From positions 81,933 through 145,932 of the forward strand of contig NZ_MEDS01000005.1 in NCBI RefSeq assembly GCF_001724135.1: a stretch of 64,000 nucleotides of DNA, in the 5' to 3' direction. Shown here in pieces: positions 25,477 to 33,863 of the stretch; positions within the stretch are counted from its first letter, which is position 1; each line of letters opens with the position of its first letter. The notes below the pieces were generated by a model. It searched no databases. It saw only the letters and a program-made list of their open reading frames with translations, and had not been told where the DNA came from. The DNA comes from Comamonas sp. SCN 65-56 (GTDB taxonomy: Bacteria > Pseudomonadota > Gammaproteobacteria > Burkholderiales > Burkholderiaceae_C). Both the position numbers and the translations under genes were made by a program.

Positions 25477-27798
25477 CTATTGCAGCGGCTGTGGCATGTT
25501 GCCCGACAGGGGTTGCTCCGGCGCGCTGCCGGGTGGGCGCGACACGTTGGGCGGCAGCGGAGCGGGTACCTCGCCCTTCTTGCCGCTTTCCGGCAGGGGG
25601 GGCAGCACCGGCGCATCGCTCACGCTGCGCAGCACGGCGCGCGGCTCGGGCTGGCTGGCCTGCTGCAGCGCGCGAATGGCATCGTAGCGGTCCTGCACCA
25701 GGGTCTCGCTGGTGGCGTTGTCGCGGATCACCACCGGGCGCAGGAACACCATCAGGTTGGACTTCTGGCGCGTGCGCGATTCGCTGCGAAACAGGTTGCC
25801 CACCACCGGCACGTCACCCAGCACCGGCACCTTGTCCTCGCCACGCGAATAACTGTCTTCCAGCAGGCCGCCGAGCACGATCACGCTGCCGTCGTCCACC
25901 AGCACGGTGGACTCGATCGCGCGCTTGTTGGTCGTGGGCCCGTAGGTGCTGGTCAAGGTCGATTTGTCGACATTGGAGACTTCCTGGTAGAGCGTGAGCT
26001 TGACGGTGCCGTTCTCGTTGATCTGCGGGCGCACGCGCAGCATCAGGCCCACATCCTTGCGGTCGACGGTGGTGAAGGGGTTGACCGAGCCGTTGGCGCC
26101 ACCGGTGTTGGTGTATTGCCCCGTGGGGAAGGGCACGTTCTCGCCGACGATGATCTGCGCCTCTTCGTTGTCCAGCGTCAGCAGGTTGGGCGTGGAGAGC
26201 ACGTTGGCGTCGCCCGTGTTTTCAAGGAAGTTGGCCAGCGCCCCGAGGTAGTAGCGGCCGTTGATGCGCGGCGCGATGGCGGCGTTGAAGCCTGAGCCCG
26301 GCATGTTCTGGGCGATGGTCTTGGGGTCGCCGCTGGCCGCTGCCAGCGCCAGGCTCAGGATGTTGGGCCCGGTGACGCTGGAATTCGTGCCCAGCAGCCC
26401 CAGCGTGCCGTTGCGCCCCAGCACGCTCTGCCACTGGATGCCGAATTCGGCTACCTTGTTGGCGCTCACTTCCACGATCAGGCTCTCGATCAACACCTGC
26501 GCGCGCCGACCGTCGAGTTTGTCGATCACCGCGCGGATCTGACGGAACAAAGGCTCGGGCGCGGTGATGATGAGCGAGTTGGTTGCCGGGTCGGCCTGGA
26601 TGATGCCGCCGGTGGAGACCGATTCCTGCTGGCCGCCGCTGCTGGTGCCGGCCTGCACCCCGCTGCCCAGCCCGCCGGACATGGCGCTGCCGCCCGTGCC
26701 CAGGCCGTTGGCGGCCGCGCCCGTGGCGCCCAGCCCGCCGAGGGTGCGGCTGCTGCGCCCCGCGGTGCCCGCCGTGCTGCCCAGACCGGCGAGGGCGGAG
26801 CCGCCCTGGGCCTGGCCCTGGGCATCGACGGCCAGCGCCGCGCGCAGCGTGGTGGCCAGGCGCACCGCGTCGGCGTTCTTGAGGTAGACCACGTGGATGT
26901 TGCCGCTGGCGTTGCCGCCGGTGATGGCCGCCGGCTGGTCCAGTTGCGCCACGAGCGCGCGCACCTGCGCCAGGCGTGCCGGGTTGGCCGCGCGCACGAT
27001 CAGCGCGTTGCTGCGCGGCTCGGCCAGCAGGGTGGTCTTGTACGAGATATCGGTCTGCGCCTGCGCGTTCGCCGGTGCGCCGGCGGTGGGCGTGCCGCCT
27101 TCGATCAGGCGCGCCACCAGCGGCGCCAGCTCGCCGGCGATGGCGTGGCGCAGCGGGATCACCTCGACATCGGTGGCGTGCGCCACATCCATCGCTGCGA
27201 TGATGCGGCCGATGCGCCGCAGGTTGTCGGCGTAGTCGGTGATCACTAGCGAGTTGTTGCCCGGATTGGCGTTGATGGTGTTGTTGGGGCTGATGAGCGG
27301 GCGCAGCACCGGCACCAGGTTGTTGGCGCTCTCGAAATTGAGCTTGAAGATCTGCGTCACGATCTGTCCGCCCGCGGCCACGCCCTGGCCGCCGCCGGCG
27401 GAGACGGCGACGTTGTCGGTCTGCAGCTTGGCATCGGCCTCGGGTACCACCTTGTACAGGCCGGCGGCCTCCACCACGGTGTAGCCCTGCAGGCGCAGCG
27501 CCGCGAGGAACTGGTTGAACGCCACCTTGGGCGAGACCGGGTTTTCGGTCGAGAGCGTGAGCTGGCCCTTGACGCGCGGATCGACCACCACGTTGCGCCC
27601 GGTGATCGTGGCCATGGTGCGCGCCACTGCGTCGATGTCGGCACTGACGAAATTCAGCGTCACCGGCTCGCTCGCCTGCACGCTGGCCGCGGCCCGCTTG
27701 GAATTGGAATGATTTTGGGCATTAACGCTTGTTGCAACTGCGCAGACAGCTATCAACAAGAGAGTATTTGCGAGCAATCGGGCGGGCCTGAAAAACAT
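25477..27798 (-). CDS. gspD: Type II secretion secretin GspD
   Basis: GspD is the outer-membrane secretin channel. The 773-residue product has a signal peptide (cleavage near SVNA-Q, about residue 27), N0-N3 domains (about 45-370; NFVSADIDAVARTMATITGR, VIPLRHAIAGELAPLV), a Gly/Ser-rich linker (about 330-395), and the secretin core with VIESLIVEVSANKVAEFGIQ-type, VPFPTGQYT and ESTVLVDDGSVIVLGGLLED motifs. The last residues are Pro-rich. Part of the signal peptide is coded by a dispersed repeat (27715-27755). It is directly downstream of gspN. Confidence 0.95.
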   Translation of the reverse strand: MFFRPARLLANTLLLIAVCAVATSVNAQNHSNSKRAAASVQASEPVTLNFVSADIDAVARTMATITGRNVVVDPRVKGQLTLSTENPVSPKVAFNQFLAALRLQGYTVVEAAGLYKVVPEADAKLQTDNVAVSAGGGQGVAAGGQIVTQIFKLNFESANNLVPVLRPLISPNNTINANPGNNSLVITDYADNLRRIGRIIAAMDVAHATDVEVIPLRHAIAGELAPLVARLIEGGTPTAGAPANAQAQTDISYKTTLLAEPRSNALIVRAANPARLAQVRALVAQLDQPAAITGGNASGNIHVVYLKNADAVRLATTLRAALAVDAQGQAQGGSALAGLGSTAGTAGRSSRTLGGLGATGAAANGLGTGGSAMSGGLGSGVQAGTSSGGQQESVSTGGIIQADPATNSLIITAPEPLFRQIRAVIDKLDGRRAQVLIESLIVEVSANKVAEFGIQWQSVLGRNGTLGLLGTNSSVTGPNILSLALAAASGDPKTIAQNMPGSGFNAAIAPRINGRYYLGALANFLENTGDANVLSTPNLLTLDNEEAQIIVGENVPFPTGQYTNTGGANGSVNPFTTVDRKDVGLMLRVRPQINENGTVKLTLYQEVSNVDKSTLTSTYGPTTNKRAIESTVLVDDGSVIVLGGLLEDSYSRGEDKVPVLGDVPVVGNLFRSESRTRQKSNLMVFLRPVVIRDNATSETLVQDRYDAIRALQQASQPEPRAVLRSVSDAPVLPPLPESGKKGEVPAPLPPNVSRPPGSAPEQPLSGNMPQPLQ
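27715..27755. repeat. Dispersed stem-loop repeat inside the gspD signal-peptide region
   Basis: On the minus strand the sequence reads AACGCTTGTTGCAACTGCGC...ATAGC-type in inverse order, with AACGCTTGTTG, TGCGCAGACAGCTATCA visible on the + strand. It is a member of the ATAGCTGT-TGCGC-ACAAGCG family and codes for about residues 14-28 of pre-GspD. Confidence 0.55.
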
Positions 27799-27801
27799 GG
27801 G

Positions 27802-28599
27802 TCAACCAATCGTGATGACGGAGCGTGCGCCGCTGCGCCGCCCGATGATATTGAGCAGGTTGGCCAGCACCGCCTCGCTGCCCGGCGCGGCCGTCGCTTC
27901 GCCGGTGAAGCGCAGGCGCTGACCCACCCATTGTCCGCTGCCCGAGAGCTGCAGCGCGCCTTCCAGCGTGGCCAGTGCCAGATGGGTCGCGGCGCCGCCG
28001 GAGAGCGTGGCGCGGTAGCTGCCGATCGGGTGCAGGGTGGACAGGCGCGAGGACATGTTCAGCAGGTCCAGCTGTGCCTTGCCGGCCAGCTCCATGCGGC
28101 CCTGCGCCCAAGAGAGCGCCAGCCCGGTGGTTGCCAGTGCCAGTTGCCCCTGCAATTGCACCGTGTTCCACGGCGTGCCCAGCCCGGCGAGCAGTGCGGC
28201 AGGCCAGTGGCTCTGGCCATCGTGCACCTGCAGTTGCAGCGCGCCCAGGCCAAGGCGCGCATCGACGGCAATCGGCGTGCTGGTGCAGCAGTCGAATTGC
28301 AGCAGCGCGCGGGCGCCGTTCGGCGTGGGCCGCAACTGCCAGTGCATGCGCCCGGGCAGCGCAAGCGCATCGTGGCTGCCGCTGCCGCCGGTCACCTGCA
28401 ACTGCGCCGAGCCGTTCCAGACCGTGCCCTGGGTGTCCGCCAGCCGCACCTGGCCCTGGCTGGCGCGCGCCAGGCCAGCCGCCAGCCAATCGGCCGGCGC
28501 CAGCAGCGCCAGCGCCGGCAGCAGCCCCAGCAGCAGGCCGATCAGCGCCCAGCGCCAGAGGCTGCGCGCGGCGACGGCGGTGGCGGGGTTGCGCATCAT
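27802..28599 (-). CDS. gspN: Type II secretion protein GspN
   Basis: GspN is an accessory inner-membrane-anchored protein found in only some type II systems. The 265-residue product has one N-terminal membrane helix (about 17-40, WALIGLLLGLLPALALLAPADW) and a beta-rich periplasmic part, with DTQGTVWNGSAQL and GRMHWQLRP typical of the family. The start ATG 28599 overlaps the gspM stop (ATGA). An ATG follows immediately as second codon, so the start is uncertain by one residue. Confidence 0.88.
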   Translation of the reverse strand: MMRNPATAVAARSLWRWALIGLLLGLLPALALLAPADWLAAGLARASQGQVRLADTQGTVWNGSAQLQVTGGSGSHDALALPGRMHWQLRPTPNGARALLQFDCCTSTPIAVDARLGLGALQLQVHDGQSHWPAALLAGLGTPWNTVQLQGQLALATTGLALSWAQGRMELAGKAQLDLLNMSSRLSTLHPIGSYRATLSGGAATHLALATLEGALQLSGSGQWVGQRLRFTGEATAAPGSEAVLANLLNIIGRRSGARSVITIG

Positions 28600-29087
28600 G
28601 GTGTCGGCAGCGCCAGCACGATGCTGCCGCTCCAGCGCACCGGCAAGGCGGTGCCGACGCGGCTCAACTGCACCTGCACCGGCGCTGCCTGACTGCTGGC
28701 GCGCACCTGCGCCAGCCAGGCGGCGACGGCGCTGGCGGGGGCGTCCGTCAGCGTGACGGTGGCGCGAGCACCCGCGATGGTGGTTTTTGCGCTGGCGCCA
28801 AAGGCGGCCTCGACGCTGCTGCGCAGCAGCGCTGGCGCGTCCGCACCCGGGTGGCGCGGCGCACCCTGCAGTTGCTCGGCCTGCGCCTGCAATTGCTGCA
28901 TCTGCTGCCATTGGGCATTGGTCTGCGCATGGCGTGCGGGCGAGGCGCGCAGCGCCTTCAAGGGCGGCGCCAGCAGCAGCCACCACAGCAGCGCCAGGGC
29001 AACGAGGACCGCTGCCGCGTGCACCAGCGTGCGTTCGCGCGGCGCCAACCGGGCCCAGCGCGCCGCCAGAGCTGCGGGGGTCTTCAT
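28596..29087 (-). CDS. gspM: Type II secretion protein GspM
   Basis: GspM is a small bitopic inner-membrane protein that binds GspL. The 163-residue product has a basic cytoplasmic start, one membrane helix (about residues 24-41, AAAVLVALALLWWLLLAP), a Gln-rich coiled stretch and a ferredoxin-like periplasmic domain. Both ends overlap neighbours as ATGA (gspL and gspN). Confidence 0.92.
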   Translation of the reverse strand: MKTPAALAARWARLAPRERTLVHAAAVLVALALLWWLLLAPPLKALRASPARHAQTNAQWQQMQQLQAQAEQLQGAPRHPGADAPALLRSSVEAAFGASAKTTIAGARATVTLTDAPASAVAAWLAQVRASSQAAPVQVQLSRVGTALPVRWSGSIVLALPTP

Positions 29088-30307
29088 GGCGTGGCTCCTG
29101 CCGGTTGCAGTACCAGGGCGCCATCCTGCTGGCTGGCGCGCAGGCCGCGGGCGGCCAGTGGTGGTGCCAGCGCCGTGCGCTGCGCCTCGGTCAGCGTGAG
29201 CCCGCTCAGGCGCAGCGCGCCTTCGGCGTAGTCGATGCGCGTGGGTATCTGGTCGGCCGGCAGCGCGCTCGCGGCCGCGGCCAGCAGCGGCTCCAGGTCG
29301 CGCTCATCCAGGGCGCCGGTCTGCTGGCGCAGCAGCGCCACTTCCTTGCGCATCTGCACCGGTGCATCCACCACCAGCTTGACCTGCGGAAAAGCCTGCT
29401 GCAGCACGGCGCGCGCGGCCGCCTGCTGGCTCGCCAGGACGCGCGCATCCTGCCAGGCCCAGAGGTTGAGTGCCGCCACCTGCAGCAGCGCCAGCAGTCC
29501 CAGCGCCCAGCGTGCAGCGCGCCATTGCGGCGCCCGCCACAGCGCATTGATGCCCGTGCCTAGCCAGCGCAGCGCGCGCTGGCGGCCGTTGTTGACCAGA
29601 TCGAACTGCGCCAGATCCCAGGGCCCGCTGGCAGCCGCGAGCAGCGCTTCATCCTGCGACAGCAGCGGCACGGCCTGGCCGAACAGGCGCTCGGCCAGCG
29701 CCGCCACGGCCGGCTCGGCGCGCACGCTGGCGCTGGGCGGCAGCAGCGCGGTCAGCCCGGGCGCGGGCAGTGGCAGCAGGGTGACGGCCTGCTCGGGGCC
29801 CATGCCGGCCAGTACGGCGCTGGCCTCTTCCGGCGTGCCGATGACGGTGCATTCCGGCTGCCCGCTGGCCGTCGGACCGGGCGCATGGGCGGGCACGATG
29901 CGATCCACGCGGTGGCCTGCGGCTTCCAGTGCGTGCAACGCGCCTTGCAGCCAGGCGCGATCGCAGACCGCGACCCAGAGCGGGACCCCGGCCACGGCCT
30001 CGGGTGGCAGCGCAAAGTGCAGCTGGGCCGGATCGTCCAGCAATTGTTCTTCCAGCAGGCCTTCGAGCACGGCGCGCAGGCGCTGGCGTTGCGCCAGCGC
30101 GCCCTGCGGCAGGGTCACGCGTTGCCAGGAGAGCTGGCGTGGCGGCACCACCGCCACGGTCTCGCCGGTGCGCCCCGGCTGGGGCAGCAGTGGCGCGCTG
30201 CAGCGCCCGCTGCGCGTGACTTGCCTGCCGTCGCTCGAGAGCACGTAGTGCAGCTCGGTGGCAGCGGTCAGTGCCTGGGTCGGCAGGGAAAGGGCAAGCG
30301 TACTCAT
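29084..30307 (-). CDS. gspL: Type II secretion protein GspL
   Basis: GspL links the GspE ATPase to the inner-membrane platform. The 407-residue product has an actin-like cytoplasmic domain (about 1-240), one membrane helix near 270-290 (RWALGLLALLQVAALNLWAW) and a periplasmic ferredoxin-like domain. The start overlaps the gspK stop (ATGA). Confidence 0.93.
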   Translation of the reverse strand: MSTLALSLPTQALTAATELHYVLSSDGRQVTRSGRCSAPLLPQPGRTGETVAVVPPRQLSWQRVTLPQGALAQRQRLRAVLEGLLEEQLLDDPAQLHFALPPEAVAGVPLWVAVCDRAWLQGALHALEAAGHRVDRIVPAHAPGPTASGQPECTVIGTPEEASAVLAGMGPEQAVTLLPLPAPGLTALLPPSASVRAEPAVAALAERLFGQAVPLLSQDEALLAAASGPWDLAQFDLVNNGRQRALRWLGTGINALWRAPQWRAARWALGLLALLQVAALNLWAWQDARVLASQQAAARAVLQQAFPQVKLVVDAPVQMRKEVALLRQQTGALDERDLEPLLAAAASALPADQIPTRIDYAEGALRLSGLTLTEAQRTALAPPLAARGLRASQQDGALVLQPAGATP

Positions 30308-31314
30308 GGCGGGGATGCGCGAGGCATTGTAGGTGGCGCATCGGCGTCGCCGGGTTGTTTTGTCGCGGCGGCAATCCAGCCGGCGCGATCGCGCCAGAGC
30401 GTGCGCGCGGCGCCGCGCTGCTTGAAGAGCAGCGAGCGCTCGCGCACCACGATGCTTCCCAGGCGCAGCTGGCCGCGCACCTCAAAGTAGCTTGAGCTCA
30501 CATCGTGCAGGTCGGCGCGCAGTGCATTCGGCTTGGAAAGCCGACTGCCGGCATCGCTGAGCTTGGCGAAATAGTGCGCATCGCGTGCCTGCGTGAGCTG
30601 CTGCGCCTCGGCCAGCGAGAGGCCGTCCGCGCTGGCCCACAGCGCCACGGCGGTGGCGGTGTTGATGTTGAGCTTGGTGCGCACCGGCAGCAGCGTCGCA
30701 TAGGGCGCCAGGCGGGCGATGACGGCCGGCGGCACGTCCCACCACGACAGCTCGTCCATGCTGCGTGGCAGCAGCGGCGCGTCGGTATCGGCGGGGCTGT
30801 CGGTGCGCGTGGCCTGCACCATGGCCTGCGCGAGCTGGTCCAGCAGCGCGGCATCCAGCCCCAGGTAGCCGAACAGCCGCGTGAACTGGCGCAGCGTCAG
30901 CGCATCCACGGCGTTGCCCTGCGCCAGGTTGCGCAGGTTCAGCCGCCCCTGCAGGTCGGTGATGGAGCCGGAGAGGAAGGCGTCGTCGGTGTCGGTGCTG
31001 GCATCCGCTGCCACGCCGTGGTCGGCGGCGAGAAAGGTGGACAGGCGCGCTTCCTCCAGCGGCACCGCCCAGGGTTCGGTCAGGTTGTCGGTGCCGTCGC
31101 CGCGCGCCAGCGAATCCTCGCGCAGGATGAGGCGCGACCAATCCAGCGCACCGATCAGTATCCATGCCGATTGCACGCGCGCGCGCTCGGCGGTTTCCAC
31201 CTCCACCGCACGCCACTGCTGCCACAGCGCCGAGGCGGCGAAACTCGCCACCAGCGTGACCACCAGCATCGCCGCCAGCAGCGCAGCGCCGCGCTCGCGC
31301 CGGGGCTGCGTCAT
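30304..31314 (-). CDS. gspK: Type II secretion minor pseudopilin GspK
   Basis: GspK is the large minor pseudopilin that caps the pseudopilus tip with GspI and GspJ. The 336-residue product has a prepilin cleavage site RRERG-AALLAAMLVVTLVAS near residue 8 without the usual Glu at position +5, as is typical of GspK, then the GspK core with DLQGRLNLRNL, SMDELSWWDVPP and LNINTATA. The start 31314 overlaps the gspJ stop (ATGA). Confidence 0.94.
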   Translation of the reverse strand: MTQPRRERGAALLAAMLVVTLVASFAASALWQQWRAVEVETAERARVQSAWILIGALDWSRLILREDSLARGDGTDNLTEPWAVPLEEARLSTFLAADHGVAADASTDTDDAFLSGSITDLQGRLNLRNLAQGNAVDALTLRQFTRLFGYLGLDAALLDQLAQAMVQATRTDSPADTDAPLLPRSMDELSWWDVPPAVIARLAPYATLLPVRTKLNINTATAVALWASADGLSLAEAQQLTQARDAHYFAKLSDAGSRLSKPNALRADLHDVSSSYFEVRGQLRLGSIVVRERSLLFKQRGAARTLWRDRAGWIAAATKQPGDADAPPTMPRASPP

Positions 31315-32015
31315 GACTTGTTGCCCCCCACGGTGGGGTTGACCCAATCGCGAGTGATCCGGCCCGAGAGCGTCCCGCCTGCGGGAAGATCCAGCTGCAG
31401 GCGCAGGCCTTCGGGCAGCGCGGCTGTGGCGCTGGTGCCTGCTGCGGGTGTGGGCGTCAACACGCCCGGCACCGCGCCGGTGGCGCCGGTGGAGAGCGCA
31501 TTCGCCCAGGCGCCGTCGCGGTAGAAGAACAGCTGCCAGCCGGCCAGCGGCAGCAGCACGGTTTCGCTGCGGCGCGTGGCGGCGTCCGGCGTGCGCGCCC
31601 AGCTGGCCGCCTGCTGCCAGGCGGCGCTCCATTGTTCACGCGTCGCCACCGGCGCGGATTGCCAGCGCAGCCACTGGTCGCTGCCATCGACATCGCGCAG
31701 CGCCCAGGCAACGACGATCACCCCGGCATCGTCCGCCCGGCTGCTGCGCCGCGTGAGCCGCAGGGCCTGCCCGTCCCAGGCGATGGCGCTGGCGTGTTCC
31801 AGGGTTTGGACCGCATCCAGGTCGGCGCCCCACTGGTCCAGCACCGTCTGCAGCGTGGCGACCGCGTCGGCGTGCTCGCGCGTCTGGTGCTGGGCGCGCA
31901 CCATGGCGTCCAGGCCGCGCCAGCTCACGAGCGCCAGCAGTGCCAGCACGGCGATGGCCACCAGCAGCTCCACCAGCGTGAAACCGCGACGGCGGTGTCG
32001 GCACTCCTGCATCAA
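31311..32015 (-). CDS. gspJ: Type II secretion minor pseudopilin GspJ
   Basis: This is a 234-residue minor pseudopilin with the prepilin peptidase site RRRG-FTLVELLVAIAVLALLAL near residue 11. The downstream part (SWRGLDAMVRAQHQT, and the late GRITRDWVNP) fits GspJ. ATGA overlaps link it to gspI and gspK. Confidence 0.92.
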   Translation of the reverse strand: MMQECRHRRRGFTLVELLVAIAVLALLALVSWRGLDAMVRAQHQTREHADAVATLQTVLDQWGADLDAVQTLEHASAIAWDGQALRLTRRSSRADDAGVIVVAWALRDVDGSDQWLRWQSAPVATREQWSAAWQQAASWARTPDAATRRSETVLLPLAGWQLFFYRDGAWANALSTGATGAVPGVLTPTPAAGTSATAALPEGLRLQLDLPAGGTLSGRITRDWVNPTVGGNKS

Positions 32016-32374
32016 TAGCGCCCGACGATGGTGGAAAGGCGCAAAACCGGGATTTGACCATCAGTCACCCGGGCATCGACGCGGCGAAACTGCGGGTTCG
32101 GCGTTGGCGTCACCTGCAGCGTCACCTGGTATTCGCGCCCGGCCTGCACGCAGGGCCCGCTGCTGTCGCCCAGCGAAGGCATCTGGCGCGACAGGCGCAT
32201 CGCCACCAGCGCGTTCTCGGCGCAGATATGGGCCAGCGTCACGTCGGTCTGCCGCGCGCTGCCGCGCGTGAGCGCCGAGATCGCCTGCGAGCCCGCCAGC
32301 AGCGCGATGGCGACGATGCCCAGCGCCACCAGCACCTCCACCAGCGTGAAACCGCGAGCACCAGTCTGCATCAT
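32012..32374 (-). CDS. gspI: Type II secretion minor pseudopilin GspI
   Basis: This is a 120-residue minor pseudopilin with prepilin site ARG-FTLVEVLVALGIVAIALL near residue 7 and a LAHICAENALVAMRLS segment typical of GspI. ATGA overlaps on both sides. Confidence 0.92.
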   Translation of the reverse strand: MMQTGARGFTLVEVLVALGIVAIALLAGSQAISALTRGSARQTDVTLAHICAENALVAMRLSRQMPSLGDSSGPCVQAGREYQVTLQVTPTPNPQFRRVDARVTDGQIPVLRLSTIVGRY

Positions 32375-32826
32375 TGCAGCGCCTGCGCCGTGAAGGGGCG
32401 CAGTCCGTCGGTCGCCACGCGCACCGCCTGACCCGGCAGCTCGGCATTGACGATCACCACCTGCTGTGCGCCGATGATGGGCTCGGGTCCCAGCCAGAGC
32501 ACTGCGGCGCCGCGCACGCCGGTCTGCGGCGCCAGCCAGTGCGCTGGCAGGCCGGCGCCCGGCAGGCCGTCAAAGCGAAAGCCCGTGGCATCCGCCCGCC
32601 AGCGCACCAGGCTGCCCGAGGCGCGCGATTGCGCCCGTGCCGATTCCAGCAATGCCGCCAGGCGCTCGCCCTCGCGTTGCAGGCGATCGCGCCCGCTGTC
32701 TTGCAGCGCAAAGCCCACGCCCGCCGTGGCCAGCGCCATGATGGCCACCACCACCAGCAGCTCCAGCAGCGTGAAGCCGCCAGAGCGCTGACCGCGGGCG
32801 CTACTGCCAGCTGCCGATGTCCGCAT
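32371..32826 (-). CDS. gspH: Type II secretion minor pseudopilin GspH
   Basis: This is a 151-residue minor pseudopilin with prepilin site SGG-FTLLELLVVVAIMALA near residue 16 and the GspH-type core GERLAALLESARAQSRASG. Its start lies inside the 3' end of gspG (26-base overlap), and its stop overlaps gspI (ATGA). Confidence 0.92.
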   Translation of the reverse strand: MRTSAAGSSARGQRSGGFTLLELLVVVAIMALATAGVGFALQDSGRDRLQREGERLAALLESARAQSRASGSLVRWRADATGFRFDGLPGAGLPAHWLAPQTGVRGAAVLWLGPEPIIGAQQVVIVNAELPGQAVRVATDGLRPFTAQALQ

Positions 32827-33241
32827 CCTTGCCTTCGCCGCCGGGCTGGCCGTCCGCGCCCAGCGACATCACGTCCACTTCGCCCTTGATGCCCGGGTTC
32901 AGATACTGGTAGGCATGGCCCCAGGGGTCCGTCGGCAGCTTTTCCACATAGGGGCGCCAGTTGGGCGGGACGGGCGGGGTTGCCGGCTTGCTGACCAGCG
33001 CCTGCAAGCCCTGCTCCGCCGTCGGGTAGCGCAGATTGTCGAGTTTGTAGAGCTTGAGCGCCTGCATCAGGTTGGTCACGTCGGTGCGTGCAGCGGTGGA
33101 GCGGGCATCGTCTGCGCGGTCGAGCACATTGGGCACGATGAGGGCTGCCAGCACACCGATGATGACCAGCACCACCATCAACTCGATCAGGGTAAAGCCG
33201 GCGGCGCGGCGCAGACGGGCAAGGGCGGACGGCAGGGGCAC
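32801..33241 (-). CDS. gspG: Type II secretion major pseudopilin GspG
   Basis: GspG is the major subunit of the pseudopilus. The product (about 146 residues) has prepilin site RRAAG-FTLIELMVVLVIIGVL, then the conserved DDARSTAARTDVTNLMQALKLY, LDNLRYPTAEQGLQALV and DPWGHAYQYLNPG with the calcium-site aspartates near the end. A GTG start at 33241 is proposed because no ATG lies in a suitable place; there is no strong Shine-Dalgarno, so the start is uncertain. It is the first gene of the long gsp operon and divergent from gspC. Confidence 0.93.
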   Translation of the reverse strand: MPLPSALARLRRAAGFTLIELMVVLVIIGVLAALIVPNVLDRADDARSTAARTDVTNLMQALKLYKLDNLRYPTAEQGLQALVSKPATPPVPPNWRPYVEKLPTDPWGHAYQYLNPGIKGEVDVMSLGADGQPGGEGKDADIGSWQ

Positions 33242-33292
33242 GGGGAGGCTTTCTATGGCTACAGGGGCAAGCTGCTCAATGATAATGGCGCC

Positions 33293-33781
33293 ATGCCCGC
33301 CATGCCCACCGCTGCCCGCCCCCGCTGGACCTTGCGCCTTGCGACCCTGGTGGTCTGGGCGCTGCTGGGCGTGAGCCTGGCCTGGTGGGGGCTCAAGCTG
33401 TCGCGCCCTGCAGGCGCGCCCCCGGTGCCGCTGGCCGCCGCTGCGCCGCTGGCGGTGGATGCTCAGGCGCTGGCACGGGTGCTGGGCGCGCAAGCCCCGG
33501 CCAGCACCGCTGCGGCGTCGGCACCCGCGCGTTTGGTGCTGCAAGGCGTGTTGGTCGGCACGCAGAACGGCGATGGCGCGGCGCTGATTGCGGTAGACGG
33601 CAAGCCTGCCAAGCCCTACCGCGTCGGTGCCGAGTTGCAGCCCGGGCTGATCGTGCAATCGTTGGGGCGGCGCGAGGTGCGCCTGGGCTCCACGCTGGAT
33701 GGTCCGGTCACGATGACACTCGAATTGCCGCGTCCATCTCCCTCTCTTTCTCCCTCTCCTGCAGGGAGAGGGCGGGGGTGA
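33293..33781 (+). CDS. gspC: Type II secretion protein GspC
   Basis: GspC connects the inner-membrane platform to the secretin. The 162-residue product has one membrane helix (about 12-35, LRLATLVVWALLGVSLAWWGLKL) and the homology region LVLQGVLVGTQNGDGAALIAVDGKPAKPYRVGAEL-type (about 80-120; shown in part as QGVLVGTQNGDGAALIAV). It lacks the C-terminal PDZ domain of longer GspC proteins. The last residues (SPSLSPSPAGRGRG) come from an intergenic-type palindrome. It is divergent from gspG. An in-frame ATG at 33302 is an alternative start. Confidence 0.85.
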   Translation: MPAMPTAARPRWTLRLATLVVWALLGVSLAWWGLKLSRPAGAPPVPLAAAAPLAVDAQALARVLGAQAPASTAAASAPARLVLQGVLVGTQNGDGAALIAVDGKPAKPYRVGAELQPGLIVQSLGRREVRLGSTLDGPVTMTLELPRPSPSLSPSPAGRGRG

Positions 33782-33855
33782 GGGCCAGCGGCGCACCCGT
33801 GCCCTCCGCAGTTGTCAGGCGGCCCCTCTCCCAACCTCTCCCCAAAGGGGCGAGG
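33752..33855. repeat. Pair of C/G-rich palindromes between gspC and ilvA
   Basis: CCCTCTCC-TGCA-GGGAGAGGG (33752-33772) and CCTCTCCCC-AAA-GGGGCGAGG (33835-33855) form strong hairpins. The first is read through as the C-terminal codons of gspC. The second lies between convergent gspC and ilvA and may terminate both. The pattern resembles 23998-24018. Confidence 0.7.
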
Positions 33856-33863
33856 AGCAAAGC

